IMG/VR virus record: IMGVR_UViG_3300027749_000083
Coordinates: 17,742 to 81,741 of that record
DNA length: 64,000 bases
Source of the DNA: a virus
Reading direction: 5' to 3' (one strand)
Position 1 is the first letter of the stretch; every line of letters begins with the position of its first letter. The translations under genes and the position numbers were made by a program. Under the pieces are notes generated by a model that saw only the letters and a program-made list of their open reading frames with translations, was not told the origin of the DNA and searched no databases. This document shows positions 7,108 through 15,408 of this stretch, one piece after another.

Positions 7108-7637
7108 AACTTTATTTTACTCCACAATATACAGAAGATTTAAGTCGATTCTCAGATTCCAAACTTGAATCTTTTGGCATTTTCTCTAGGGAATATTCAC
7201 AAACACCAATTCTTATCACGAATTTAGCTCTTGAGAAAAATAGCAAGGGGCAACTTGTTATTACTTTTGATAGTGAAAATCATAAATATCTTAAATGTCA
7301 ATATGGAATAACTTCAGCTGGCAATATTGATAATGATTTTGTCGAAAATCCATTTTTGTCACGCGGTCTTGAAATTGAAACTGAATGTCAATATGAAGAT
7401 GATAAATTTTCTGATGGTGTACCATCAATGCTTCCTGTTTCTTATATGACTATTTGGTTTGAAGCAGAATCTAAAGAAGAAGAACAAATGCTAGACGGTT
7501 ATGCTTATATATTGCCCACAAAATATTCATATTCAATTGTTATTATTCCCTGGGACGTCTTTGATGTGAATACAAAAGACGAAGATAAAATTGTCAATAT
7601 TGACGAACAAATGGTTTACTTCTTTGAATTTAACTAA
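7104..7637 (+). CDS. Hypothetical protein
   Basis: 177 residues, strongly acidic, with alternating beta-like hydrophobic patterns and no membrane segments. ATGA overlap with the small gene upstream, and it is followed after six bases by the histidine phosphatase gene. I recognise no family. Confidence 0.65.
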   Translation: MKLYFTPQYTEDLSRFSDSKLESFGIFSREYSQTPILITNLALEKNSKGQLVITFDSENHKYLKCQYGITSAGNIDNDFVENPFLSRGLEIETECQYEDDKFSDGVPSMLPVSYMTIWFEAESKEEEQMLDGYAYILPTKYSYSIVIIPWDVFDVNTKDEDKIVNIDEQMVYFFEFN

Positions 7638-7643
7638 ACATAT

Positions 7644-8225
7644 ATGAAGAAATTGTACATTATTAGGCATGGTGAATCAGAGGCTAACGTAGATTCTAAT
7701 ATCTATTTTTCCAAGAATGATGCAGAGATTGAACTTACATCAAAGGGAATTGACCAAGCAAAACTTTGTGGAAAATCTTTAGTTAATAAACTCGGACCAA
7801 ATAAAGACTGTTGTATTTTCTATTCTCCTTTCCTGCGTGCAAAGGATACAGCAGAATTAATTGATACAGAATTCGTTCTGGCTGGAGTATATGGTGATAT
7901 GATTGAAGAACCATTAATCCATGAACGAACTTGGGGTGAACTAAATTATATTGTCGATACTCCAAACCTCGATAGAAAATTACATTTTAATTTTTTCTAT
8001 ACACCTATTAATGGTGAAAGCTTCATGAATGTATATCAAAGAATCTCACTATTCTTTCAAAAATTACATTGTGAGAAAGATTCTCTTCCGGACAATATTA
8101 TTATTATATCTCATGGAGAAGCAATTCGATTGATGATTATGTATCTTAAAAAATACTCAATCGAACATTTTACAGCTAATATGGCTAATCCAAAGAATGG
8201 AGAAATTTTAGAGTTTGAATTCTGA
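7644..8225 (+). CDS. Histidine phosphatase (phosphoglycerate mutase-like) family protein
   Basis: Shows the family hallmark near the N-terminus, YIIRHGESEAN with R8, H9 (phospho-acceptor) and E11. R65 follows in SPFLRAKDTA, E94 in the HERTWGE segment, and H157 in ISHGEAIRL. These form the catalytic phosphate pocket. Members act on sugar phosphates, nucleotides or phosphoproteins; the substrate here is unknown. At 193 residues it is a normal single domain. It could alter host metabolism or nucleotide pools during infection, which is inference. Confidence 0.88.
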   Translation: MKKLYIIRHGESEANVDSNIYFSKNDAEIELTSKGIDQAKLCGKSLVNKLGPNKDCCIFYSPFLRAKDTAELIDTEFVLAGVYGDMIEEPLIHERTWGELNYIVDTPNLDRKLHFNFFYTPINGESFMNVYQRISLFFQKLHCEKDSLPDNIIIISHGEAIRLMIMYLKKYSIEHFTANMANPKNGEILEFEF

Positions 8226-8234
8226 AAATAGATA

Positions 8235-8263
8235 TTTACAACACAATCAATTTAGTTTATAAT
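8235..8263 (+). promoter_or_regulatory. Sigma70-like promoter TTTACA-N17-TATAAT
   Basis: TTTACA (8235-8240), 17 bases, perfect TATAAT (8258-8263), then six bases to the ATG at 8270. Transcription would begin at or within a base or two of the start codon, predicting a leaderless mRNA. Confidence 0.7.
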
Positions 8264-8269
8264 AATCAT

Positions 8270-8485
8270 ATGGAAACAAACAATAAAGCTAAAAACGCAG
8301 ATATGTTATATGAGCTGTTTCAATCTGTAAAAAATGAAACAGTATCTATTATCGAGGCTGTCCAAGCTATTAAAGATGCAGTTTCATATATTGAAGAATC
8401 TGCATATGAAGCAGGACATCGAGAAGGCGAAAAATATGCATCTCAAATTAATGGAGTAAAACCGTCTGCAATCTACATCCCTTAA
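8270..8485 (+). CDS. Small hypothetical helical protein
   Basis: 71 residues, mostly helical (KNETVSIIEAVQAIKDAVSY), acidic, no membrane span. It is the first gene after the promoter at 8235, with the ATG at the expected transcription start. Its stop shares a base with the next ATG (TAATG). Function unknown. Confidence 0.6.
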   Translation: METNNKAKNADMLYELFQSVKNETVSIIEAVQAIKDAVSYIEESAYEAGHREGEKYASQINGVKPSAIYIP

Positions 8486-8760
8486 TGAACTACACTCAAG
8501 AAGAATTAGTAACTGCACTGGAAAATAATGTACTCAAAGTCACTTTTATTAAAGTGAATGGAGATCATCGGTGTATGAAATGTACTCGCGATGGTACACA
8601 TATTCCTAAGGATAAGTATCCAAAGAATTCTGATGGAGATGATTCTAAACTAAAAAGTGGATATCCAGATGGTATTGTAATCGTATATGATTTGGATAAA
8701 GATTCATGGCGATCATTCCGATTTGATTCTATTATCTCTGTTGAACTTGCAGCTCTATGA
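8485..8760 (+). CDS. SH3-like beta-barrel protein (DUF2693-like)
   Basis: 91 residues with a pattern I associate with small phage proteins of the DUF2693/SH3-like barrel group: VLKVTFIKVNGDHRCMKCT near the start, then a variable loop, then DLDKDSWRSFRFDSIISVE at the end. Such proteins occur widely in T4-like and Bacteroidota phages without a settled role. It is coupled to its neighbours on both sides (TAATG and ATGA overlaps). Assignment is from memory of the motif. Confidence 0.55.
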   Translation: MNYTQEELVTALENNVLKVTFIKVNGDHRCMKCTRDGTHIPKDKYPKNSDGDDSKLKSGYPDGIVIVYDLDKDSWRSFRFDSIISVELAAL

Positions 8761-8879
8761 CCATTAGACTAGCGAAGAAGATAGTCACTGCAAAATCTTC
8801 TTTGTATATTCGTAAACATCGCTTAGAAAAAACAAAGAAGACTCTTCGGAATAAATCTGGATGGTTTTTTCTTTGGTAA
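8757..8879 (+). CDS. Small basic hypothetical protein (40 aa)
   Basis: ATG at 8757 overlaps the previous stop (ATGA); stop TAA at 8877-8879. The product is lysine/arginine-rich (starts MTIRLAKKIVTAKSS), with an aromatic C-terminus GWFFLW. It could bind nucleic acid or membranes. The overlap and clean fit before the next gene support it as real. Confidence 0.5.
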   Translation: MTIRLAKKIVTAKSSLYIRKHRLEKTKKTLRNKSGWFFLW

Positions 8880-8895
8880 CACACCACATAATTAA

Positions 8896-10113
8896 ATGAG
8901 CACTTACAGCAAAAATGGAACAGTTAATTCTCCAGATTTTATCCATACTGGAGGAGAACAAGTTTGGCATAATTGGCAATCTTGGGATTTAGAAAAATTC
9001 TATTCTACTCGATCAAAAGCTATCAGATTTTATGGTTATTATCTAACTGAAAAAGATTTGATGGATCTTACACTGAAATGGATGAAGAAAGAGAAGTATT
9101 CTGCATCTGATATTTCTACAATTAGGAATTCAGAATCGGGAGCTTTGCCAGCAATGGTAGGAAAACTAGTGCGATGTATGGATCGTGGAATGCCACCACT
9201 ACATCCAAATGCTCAAGATTACTATAATAATCTTCCATTTCATGATATTCCTCCTATCGCCAAATCCGATTACGATGTAGTTAAAGAAGAAATTAGAAAA
9301 GTTCTTAGAATTAAATTTGAAATAATTCCTGAAATTGCTAGTTCAATTGTAGAAAAGAAAGTAAAAGCCATTTCTCCCCTTGAGCGCATTCGCGAGAATG
9401 TTCGTAAAGATATCATTATGGTTCTGGAAGAGTTGATTGATAAATGGGCTAATCCTAAAAATGGTATTGCTAGTATTAATCTTACAGATCTTCTTAAGAC
9501 CTATAAGGTTCCGACTCAAGGATGTAAACAAATTATTGATTGGTTGGAGTATCATAGAGCTGGGTATAATGATGCCCTGGAAAAATTATGTCCTCAAGCG
9601 GTGGAAAGTTATAACTTTTTATCTAAAGCTAATCTCAAAAATATTGTAAAAGGTTTTGATACAATGTTGGCTGAGGTTAGATTACATGCAAAAATTAAGG
9701 TTGCTGAACGCAAACCTCGAATTAAGAAATCTAAGTCTGCAGATAAACAAGTATCTAAATTGAAGTATCAATTAAATTCTTCGGATTATTCATTGGATTC
9801 AGTTGCACCATCAAGAATTCCTGGATCTCAAAGACTTTATATCTTCAATACGAAAACTAGATTGCTTAGTGTACTTTTTGCTAAAGGTTCTCCAGGATTT
9901 TCTGTTAAAGGATCAACTCTACTTGATTGGAATCCAGATGAAAGTTTTGCAATGGTACTACGCAAACCTAAAGAAATTCTTGCCGGTATTTTATCCGCTC
10001 CGCCAAAGAAGTTAGATAAAATTTTCGATGGAGTAAAGACTACTCGAAAACCAGTAACTGGTCGAGTAAATTCTGATTGTATTTTGCTCAAAGTAATCGA
10101 ACCTCGAATTTAA
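8896..10113 (+). CDS. Conserved T4-like phage protein of unknown function
   Basis: 405 residues. The C-terminal third resembles a conserved hypothetical protein I recall from marine T4-like phages: a basic linker (AERKPRIKKSKSADKQV), then QRLYIFNTKTRLLSVLFA, FSVKGSTLLDW, LRKPKEILAG and a VTGRVNSDCILLKV ending. The middle is helical and charged. It sits directly upstream of gp33-gp59-gp32, so a role in replication or transcription is possible, but this is only positional. No catalytic motif found. Confidence 0.65.
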   Translation: MSTYSKNGTVNSPDFIHTGGEQVWHNWQSWDLEKFYSTRSKAIRFYGYYLTEKDLMDLTLKWMKKEKYSASDISTIRNSESGALPAMVGKLVRCMDRGMPPLHPNAQDYYNNLPFHDIPPIAKSDYDVVKEEIRKVLRIKFEIIPEIASSIVEKKVKAISPLERIRENVRKDIIMVLEELIDKWANPKNGIASINLTDLLKTYKVPTQGCKQIIDWLEYHRAGYNDALEKLCPQAVESYNFLSKANLKNIVKGFDTMLAEVRLHAKIKVAERKPRIKKSKSADKQVSKLKYQLNSSDYSLDSVAPSRIPGSQRLYIFNTKTRLLSVLFAKGSPGFSVKGSTLLDWNPDESFAMVLRKPKEILAGILSAPPKKLDKIFDGVKTTRKPVTGRVNSDCILLKVIEPRI

Positions 10114-10117
10114 AAAT

Positions 10118-10372
10118 ATGAATAATCCTGAAATTGCTCAAATCTTACCTATTCTTACTAAAGCTGAACTAATTGCTCGTACTGAAACTCTTGTACATGA
10201 GGAAGGCATGCAATATGTGGAAGCTGTTGTACATATCTGTGAAGAATTAGGAGTAGAACCTGAAGATATTGCAAAATTGATTACAGGCTCGTTGAAAGCC
10301 AAATTAGAATCTGAAGCACAAAGGAATTTCTTACTCCCTCGATCCAGCGGAGATCTATTTGATTTCCTATGA
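10118..10372 (+). CDS. gp33: Late-promoter transcription accessory protein (gp33-like)
   Basis: In T4, gp33 bridges RNA polymerase carrying the gp55 sigma to the sliding clamp gp45 and so activates late promoters. This 84-residue protein fits gp33 in size, helical acidic make-up and position just before gp59 and gp32. The segment EGMQYVEAVVHICEELGVE resembles the conserved core. It ends in DLFDFL, like the hydrophobic clamp-binding tails of T4-type polymerase and late factors (RB69 polymerase ends LFDMFDF). The many TATAAATA boxes downstream need exactly this factor. The gp55 partner is not in the window. Confidence 0.75.
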   Translation: MNNPEIAQILPILTKAELIARTETLVHEEGMQYVEAVVHICEELGVEPEDIAKLITGSLKAKLESEAQRNFLLPRSSGDLFDFL

Positions 10373-11010
10373 TTGTTATTAGTCATGATTCCATTAAGAT
10401 AAATGCCAGTGATATATGGCAGATATATATGGCTATAAAGTTGCATTTTCAATCGAGTTCGAAATTCGATGCATTTAAATTTAACTTTCGTGGGCCAAGA
10501 CTTAAACCGGGATCTAGAAATGAATCTAGAAGTAAATGGGCTTTGGAGAAATTATCAAAAAAGTATCCTAGAAAAAATGACATAATTCTATATTTTCTTG
10601 CAAATATTCTTGGTGGTAAAGAATGGATTGGTGATATGAATGAAGATATATATTCTAGTTGGATTGCAAAAATTCAAAGGATGGAATACTCATTTAAGTG
10701 TGAGATATTTGAGTTTTATAAAGTCTGTATCGAAAAAGAGTTATCATTTGATGACGCATTTATATCCAAAGATAATGTCGAAGTACCTTTGATTTATAAA
10801 ATGTTATACCATGGGAAAATCTCTTTGGAATCATTGGTAATACTTCAAAGTCTGATTAGATTTGTTAAGAATATAGAAAATACAATGTCAGATCCTTTAG
10901 GAATTATAGGAGATATAAATAATAAAATATTACAATATCAACCTTTTCTGAAGGAAGAAATCAATCTTAATAATTCTAGGAATATTATTCTAAAGACTTT
11001 TAAGAATTAG
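10369..11010 (+). CDS. gp59: Helicase loader (gp59-like)
   Basis: gp59 binds replication or recombination forks and gp32-coated DNA and loads the gp41 helicase. The 213-residue length matches T4 gp59 (217). Alignable segments include IWQIYMAIKLHF, a KW..EKLSKKY stretch, YFLANILGGKEWIGD (T4: ISNLVANQDAWIGD), IYKMLYHGKISLESLVIL and a final lysine-containing tail. ATGA overlap with gp33 and the adjacent gp32 gene match its partners. Fork-loading function is inferred from family. Confidence 0.85.
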   Translation: MIVISHDSIKINASDIWQIYMAIKLHFQSSSKFDAFKFNFRGPRLKPGSRNESRSKWALEKLSKKYPRKNDIILYFLANILGGKEWIGDMNEDIYSSWIAKIQRMEYSFKCEIFEFYKVCIEKELSFDDAFISKDNVEVPLIYKMLYHGKISLESLVILQSLIRFVKNIENTMSDPLGIIGDINNKILQYQPFLKEEINLNNSRNIILKTFKN

Positions 11011-11011
11011 A

Positions 11012-11040
11012 TTTACATATCAGAAAAAATGATATATAAT
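11012..11040 (+). promoter_or_regulatory. Sigma70-like promoter of gp32 (TTTACA-N17-TATAAT)
   Basis: TTTACA (11012-11017) starts right after the gp59 stop; a 17-base spacer precedes TATAAT (11035-11040). The predicted start near 11046-11047 coincides with the first base of the leader hairpin. gp32 would thus have its own strong promoter. Confidence 0.75.
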
Positions 11041-11046
11041 ATATAT

Positions 11047-11141
11047 TATATAAAGGATATTCTTAGCAATAATTTCCTCTATATAAAAATACAAAACAAA
11101 CAATAATAAAATACAAACAATACAACAATACAAATAATAAT
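11047..11141 (+). promoter_or_regulatory. Probable gp32 autoregulatory leader: hairpin plus G-free single-stranded tract
   Basis: TATATAAAGGA (11047-11057) pairs with TCCTCTATATA (11075-11085), an 11-bp stem with one mismatch around a 17-base loop. The next 56 bases (11086-11141) up to the ATG contain no G at all and should be unstructured. In T4, gp32 represses its own translation by nucleating on a leader pseudoknot and spreading along unstructured RNA over the start site. The layout here is the same in outline; I could not identify a pseudoknot partner. Confidence 0.6.
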
Positions 11142-12065
11142 ATGTCTACATTCGATCAATTAAAGAAAAATCGGGATGCTGCTCTAGCTAAACTTGTTGG
11201 TGCTTCTGAACAAATTACCAATCCATCAAAGTCATATACACCTGATGAACGTCTCTGGAGTCCTGTAGCTGATAAAACTGGTAATGGCTTTGCTGTTATT
11301 AGATTTCTCCCTGCAAAATCTGGCGAGGATCTACCATTCGTACGACTTTGGTCGCATTCATTTAAAGGTGAAACAACTGGTCGTTGGTACATTGAAAATT
11401 CATTAACCACAAATGGTCAACAAGATTATGTATCTGAGTATAACGCCCTAAAATGGAATAGTGGCAATGAAAAAGATAAAGAGGGCGTTCGTGCTCGCAA
11501 ACGTCATCTTAATTATTTTTCTAATGTACTAGTAATAGCAGATCCAGCAAATCCTGAAAATGAAGGGAAAATCAAAATCTTCCGTTATGGTAAGAAGATT
11601 TTTGACATGATCAATGAAAAACTTTCCCCAACTTTCCCTGGAGAAGTAGCAGTTAATGTCTTTGATATGTGGGCTGGTGCTAATTTCAAGATCAAAATCC
11701 GTCACGTTGAAGGTTATCGTAATTATGATAAGAGTGAATTTGATGCACCTTCAGAAATCTTTGCAGGTGATGAAGAGCGTCAAAAGGAACTTTATGATGG
11801 TCTATATTCCCTCACAGAATTGGTTTCTCCTGATAAGTTCAAATCATATAATGAACTTAAAAGTAAGTTCCTTGCTGTTATGGGAGAAACTGATAATACT
11901 ATGGTAAATCACACTAGTGTGAATACAACTACACCAGCTGTACTTGGTAAGTCTCTGCCAGAACTTGTTAAGGAATCAGTTGCTTCTACTTATGAAGATG
12001 CGGGTGAGAGTGGAGAAGAAGATGATTCGTCGCTTTCATATTTTGCTAAGCTTGCCAAACAATAA
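11142..12065 (+). CDS. gp32: Single-stranded DNA-binding protein (gp32-like)
   Basis: Coats single-stranded DNA in replication and recombination. The 307-residue length matches T4 gp32 (301). Order: N-terminal cooperativity segment with basic residues (FDQLKKNRDAALAKL); OB-fold core with FAVIRFLPAKSGEDLPFVRLWSH and NYFSNVLVIADPANPENEGK; conserved FDMINEKLSP; acidic C-terminal tail (ESGEEDDSSLSYF) that in T4 recruits partners. The core has no cysteines, so the T4 zinc site (His and three Cys) is missing. It is expressed from its own promoter with a structured leader. Confidence 0.93.
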   Translation: MSTFDQLKKNRDAALAKLVGASEQITNPSKSYTPDERLWSPVADKTGNGFAVIRFLPAKSGEDLPFVRLWSHSFKGETTGRWYIENSLTTNGQQDYVSEYNALKWNSGNEKDKEGVRARKRHLNYFSNVLVIADPANPENEGKIKIFRYGKKIFDMINEKLSPTFPGEVAVNVFDMWAGANFKIKIRHVEGYRNYDKSEFDAPSEIFAGDEERQKELYDGLYSLTELVSPDKFKSYNELKSKFLAVMGETDNTMVNHTSVNTTTPAVLGKSLPELVKESVASTYEDAGESGEEDDSSLSYFAKLAKQ

Positions 12066-12081
12066 CGATTAAATAAAACTT

Positions 12082-12122
12082 AAAATCCCGACACCTCTTT
12101 TTTGAGAAGTGTCGGGATTTTT
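12082..12122 (+). terminator. Strong rho-independent terminator after gp32
   Basis: AAAATCCCGACAC (12082-12094) and GTGTCGGGATTTT (12109-12121) form a perfect 13-bp stem with a 14-base loop, ending in a run of five T. It is the best terminator in the window and closes the gp33-gp59-gp32 transcription block. Confidence 0.92.
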
Positions 12123-12134
12123 GTTATATACTTT

Positions 12135-12407
12135 ATGATCTTTTTAATCAGGGTTTTTACTTTACTTTCTTGTATAGATTGTAAGAAGTATCAAATAGTT
12201 ATTCAAGATTATTGTAATAGGACTCCAACTCAATTACAGATTATTGATGTCGATAATTATGATAATATTCATATAGTTCTAGATTCAAAACTTACAGGAA
12301 TTCCATACTGTATCTTCTATGATATGAATGGAAATATTCTATCTACTCTTGAAGGTATACATACAGCAGAAGAGTTTGATACCTTTTTATATGAGAATAG
12401 GATTTAA
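12135..12407 (+). CDS. Thioredoxin/glutaredoxin-like protein
   Basis: About 90 residues from the ATG at 12135; a TTG start at 12102 would lie inside the terminator and is rejected. A redox CxxC sits at C13-C16 after a first beta strand (MIFLIRVFTLLSCIDC). A GIPYCIF segment fits the cis-proline loop, and a closing helix follows (TAEEFDTFLYEN). This is a thioredoxin fold, perhaps serving ribonucleotide reductase or virion assembly. Its stop overlaps that of the convergent tape-measure gene (shared TTAA). Confidence 0.68.
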   Translation: MIFLIRVFTLLSCIDCKKYQIVIQDYCNRTPTQLQIIDVDNYDNIHIVLDSKLTGIPYCIFYDMNGNILSTLEGIHTAEEFDTFLYENRI

Positions 12408-14464
12408 TAATCCCATAATGCAGGTATTCCGCTTCCGGGTACTGAGGCCATCATCACACTATTCATAATATTAGAACTATTCGATGATACATTACCACCA
12501 GTGTTAATATTGTTAACAATAATTGGAGTAGAGCTTCCTTGCCCGCCAAGTGATCTACTGACATCACTGTTCACACTAATACCTGTAGTCGGTTCTATAG
12601 TTTTAATTGCATTACGATCTTTATAATCATGACTTTTATAATCATCCCATGATGTATATCCAGCGGAAACGGCTTTTTGAAATTTTGCAACACTTTCAAG
12701 TTTATCAATATCTAAATCAGTTAAGGCTTTAAGTCCATCAGCGGCGTCTGCAATACTCGCTAAGCCTTTTGCTATATTATTAAGACCGTCGCCAACAAGA
12801 GTGATACCAGCACCTCGTTCAGCTAGACTTATGATTTGTGCAATTGGATCTATTGTAAGTCCTAGTTTTTTACCAAAGAATGATAGAATACCATCAATTG
12901 CGGTGCCAGCTCCAAGTCCGGCAATACCTAAGGCTAATGCACCAACTCCCAAAGCAATATCTTTAAGTTTTGTAAATGTTACATTCTTAGTGAGATCTGT
13001 TAAATTGGTTACAAAGGTTGTTAATGTTTTAGCAGAATCATTATTCATTGCCATTGATAACGACTTAAGACCTCCTGCAAATAAACCAAGACCTATAGCA
13101 CCTAAAGTTAAACCTGGACCGGCTAGAACTAATGGTATTGCCCCTTCAGCTAAAGATGATAATGCTGGACCAATAGTCTCAATAATTTTCCAATCAATTC
13201 CTTGTAGCGATTCGAGTGCAAGTATAAAAGGAAATATTGAGGCTCCCAATAAAGTTATACCTAAAGCTCCAGCCGCAACCATTGGTAATGCAGATCCAAG
13301 TACACCGCCAGCAATAGCTAATACTACTAAGCCTTTAGCAAGATTTTCAATGGTGTCCTCTTTAATACCTTCCATCATTTTCAATGAAAATACAAATGGC
13401 AATATTGAAGCTCCCAATAAAGTTATACCTAAAGCTCCTTTCATTAGAGATCCCGCAACAGAACTAAGAAATTTTGCAATAGGAGTAAATACCTCTTGTA
13501 ACATAATTCCTACATTTTTTAACTTTTCTAATTTTGTAGTAGGTATAGATGTTAATGGTGTTAGACCTGCAACTATATTATTGGTAATAGTTGATAGCAA
13601 TAAAGACCCTGCTAACATCTTTACGAATTTTAGATTCTGAAGAGTTTCCAAAGGATCTAATATATGAGCAAAAAGTCTGATTCTTTCTTCAAGTTCTTTA
13701 GGTATATCTATTGTACTCAAAGCATTTACTAATGCTCGTATACCCATTGCATATATATGAGAAAGACTTTTAAGAGTCAATGCGCCTTTCAATACACCAA
13801 TCCAACTGATACTTTGAATATCTTTAACTATTCTTGATAGTCCTGAAAGATGTTTTAATTTTTCATCAATTAAAGAAATATCTATTGATTTTATAACATT
13901 GACTAATTTCTGAATACCGTTTGTATATACATCAAAAACAAATTGAGGTGTGATACTTAACATTAAACCTTTTAATAGATTTCCTACACCAGGAGTTTCG
14001 ATTGAAGTATCTACCATTTGATGGCGAGATCCTCTATAACTTGATATTTTTGTTATTCGTTTACCTGGAGACGTTAATACTCTAGTAGCTCCCATAGGTT
14101 TATTACTAGAAATAGCACTTGTAACCGGATTTACTATCTTAATATTACTAATAGCTTCAGTGAGAGTTAATATTCTCTCTGCACTTAATCTGGTATATTT
14201 AACTATCTCTTCCCATTTTTTATCATCTCTGATTTCTCTTAATATAGCTGCGACATTTGCTATATTGAGTAAACCCATTTCTATTTCATGATGAAGACCT
14301 TCTGTAGGTTTTAATACTAAAGACTTGGCGGTATCCAATACTTTAATAGATTCTGCAATGGATCCGACGATTTGATTTGATTTTTTAATCTCATCAATAA
14401 TATCAAGAAATCCTCCTTGAAGAGAAACCGAATTAGAAGAAGTTCTTGATATTTTTTTAGCCAT
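12404..14464 (-). CDS. gp29: Tail tape measure protein (gp29-like)
   Basis: Sets tail length and is ejected on infection. 686 residues: a helical N-terminal third, then long alanine/glycine/leucine-rich hydrophobic segments, then a polar tail with PIIVNNINTGG, a motif common near tape-measure ends. Position after gp51 and gp26 supports it. A 38-bp direct repeat (13233-13270 and 13401-13438, one mismatch) encodes GALGITLLGASI twice, showing internal duplication. It is longer than T4 gp29 (590), predicting a somewhat longer tail or an extra domain. A late box lies 10 bases upstream. Confidence 0.72.
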   Translation of the reverse strand: MAKKISRTSSNSVSLQGGFLDIIDEIKKSNQIVGSIAESIKVLDTAKSLVLKPTEGLHHEIEMGLLNIANVAAILREIRDDKKWEEIVKYTRLSAERILTLTEAISNIKIVNPVTSAISSNKPMGATRVLTSPGKRITKISSYRGSRHQMVDTSIETPGVGNLLKGLMLSITPQFVFDVYTNGIQKLVNVIKSIDISLIDEKLKHLSGLSRIVKDIQSISWIGVLKGALTLKSLSHIYAMGIRALVNALSTIDIPKELEERIRLFAHILDPLETLQNLKFVKMLAGSLLLSTITNNIVAGLTPLTSIPTTKLEKLKNVGIMLQEVFTPIAKFLSSVAGSLMKGALGITLLGASILPFVFSLKMMEGIKEDTIENLAKGLVVLAIAGGVLGSALPMVAAGALGITLLGASIFPFILALESLQGIDWKIIETIGPALSSLAEGAIPLVLAGPGLTLGAIGLGLFAGGLKSLSMAMNNDSAKTLTTFVTNLTDLTKNVTFTKLKDIALGVGALALGIAGLGAGTAIDGILSFFGKKLGLTIDPIAQIISLAERGAGITLVGDGLNNIAKGLASIADAADGLKALTDLDIDKLESVAKFQKAVSAGYTSWDDYKSHDYKDRNAIKTIEPTTGISVNSDVSRSLGGQGSSTPIIVNNINTGGNVSSNSSNIMNSVMMASVPGSGIPALWDY

Positions 14465-14473
14465 AGTTCATCT

Positions 14474-14644
14474 TTATTTATATGATTTATGACTCTCTCT
14501 TTTTTGTTTCTCTTCCTCATCCTTAATATGATTTATGAGTAAGGATAGATAGATTTCCTTTTCCCAAGGAATTAGATCATTTAACTCATTTAGGCTCCAA
14601 TGGTGATATTGCGCAAGAGCAAACATTTCTTGATAAAAGTTCAC
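14474..14644 (-). CDS. gp51: Baseplate hub assembly catalyst (gp51-like), GTG start
   Basis: A 56-residue frame between gp26 and the tape measure. With GTG at 14644 the product begins MNFYQEMFALAQYHHWSLNEL and ends lysine/glutamate-rich. The FYxxMFAL..HHWS pattern resembles short gp51 proteins of marine T4-like phages, and the location is as expected. No ATG is available upstream; an ATG codon 6 residues in (14624-14626) is an alternative start. In T4, gp51 acts catalytically in hub assembly and is not in the virion. Confidence 0.6.
   Translation of the reverse strand: MNFYQEMFALAQYHHWSLNELNDLIPWEKEIYLSLLINHIKDEEEKQKRESHKSYK
14475..14482 (-). promoter_or_regulatory. T4-type late promoter TATAAATA
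   Basis: Exact TATAAATA on the minus strand (plus-strand TATTTATA), 10 bases before the tape-measure ATG and inside the last codons of the gp51-like gene. Confidence 0.75.
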
Positions 14645-14664
14645 AAGACTTGCGTGAGAGAGCG

Positions 14665-15372
14665 CTACTCGAAAAAACTTTGTGCACCAATCAATGTTAT
14701 AGAATTCTTTTCCTTACAAGAAGAGCATACAAACTTTACAACATGTGATAATTTTGGAGCTTCTGCAATGAAAGTTTCAATTAGAGACATTTGAGTTCTA
14801 TTTAAAGAATTGATAAATGTTTCCATTTCTTCTCTTGATGTTTGTTCTGAAAGATATACCCCAACATCATCAAAAATACTAGCAATGGAAGCAATAACAA
14901 TATCGGTAATCATATCAGTTTTTTCCGACTTATCATTCATGAGAACATTCATATCTTTAACTTGAATATATCTCATATTAAGTCCAATTTTATCTGTAAG
15001 CATAATAATTTTGCTCTTTTTAGGATCATTATCAATCTTAATATCTTCAAGATTAATTGAGGTTTGAGTAAACTTCTTACACTTTGTACACTTACAATTA
15101 ATAGTTGCAATTTCTCCTACAGATTTTGAACGAAGCTTGAGAAAGATATATTCAAGGTCTAATACTGAAAGAGTTTCAGGATCAACTTTATTGAATGTAC
15201 AAGCAGAAATAATATTTTTCATTGCTTGAATAATCTCTGTATTATCCGAAGATTCTTGTGCTATTAGGAGAATCTTTTCTTCCTTAACCAAAAATGGACG
15301 AAATTCTATAGTTTTTTGTGTTGACGGAACAGTAAGCGAATATCTCGGAGATGTAATGATAGGAAGTGCCAT
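14665..15372 (-). CDS. gp26: Baseplate hub assembly protein (gp26-like)
   Basis: 235 residues, similar in length to T4 gp26 (208) and to cyanophage gp26 (about 234). N-terminal MALPIITSPRYSLTVPS and RPFLVKEEKILLIAQES match the conserved start of this family. A central four-cysteine zinc ribbon (CKCTKCKK) and a later CSSCKEKN give two metal-binding pairs. It lies in the hub-assembly operon with gp51 and the tape measure. In T4 gp26 is needed for hub assembly. Confidence 0.8.
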   Translation of the reverse strand: MALPIITSPRYSLTVPSTQKTIEFRPFLVKEEKILLIAQESSDNTEIIQAMKNIISACTFNKVDPETLSVLDLEYIFLKLRSKSVGEIATINCKCTKCKKFTQTSINLEDIKIDNDPKKSKIIMLTDKIGLNMRYIQVKDMNVLMNDKSEKTDMITDIVIASIASIFDDVGVYLSEQTSREEMETFINSLNRTQMSLIETFIAEAPKLSHVVKFVCSSCKEKNSITLIGAQSFFE

Positions 15373-15408
15373 AATTTATTATTGTGTTATATAATATATA
15401 TCTTCAAA

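Noticed and set aside
12102-12134. TTG start for the thioredoxin-like gene
   Set aside because: It lies inside the terminator hairpin; the ATG at 12135 starts exactly at the first strand of the fold.
12801-13640. 279-codon plus-strand ORF inside the tape-measure gene
   Set aside because: It is antisense to a well-supported long gene; its proline/alanine/asparagine-rich product mirrors the Leu/Gly/Ala-rich tape sequence.
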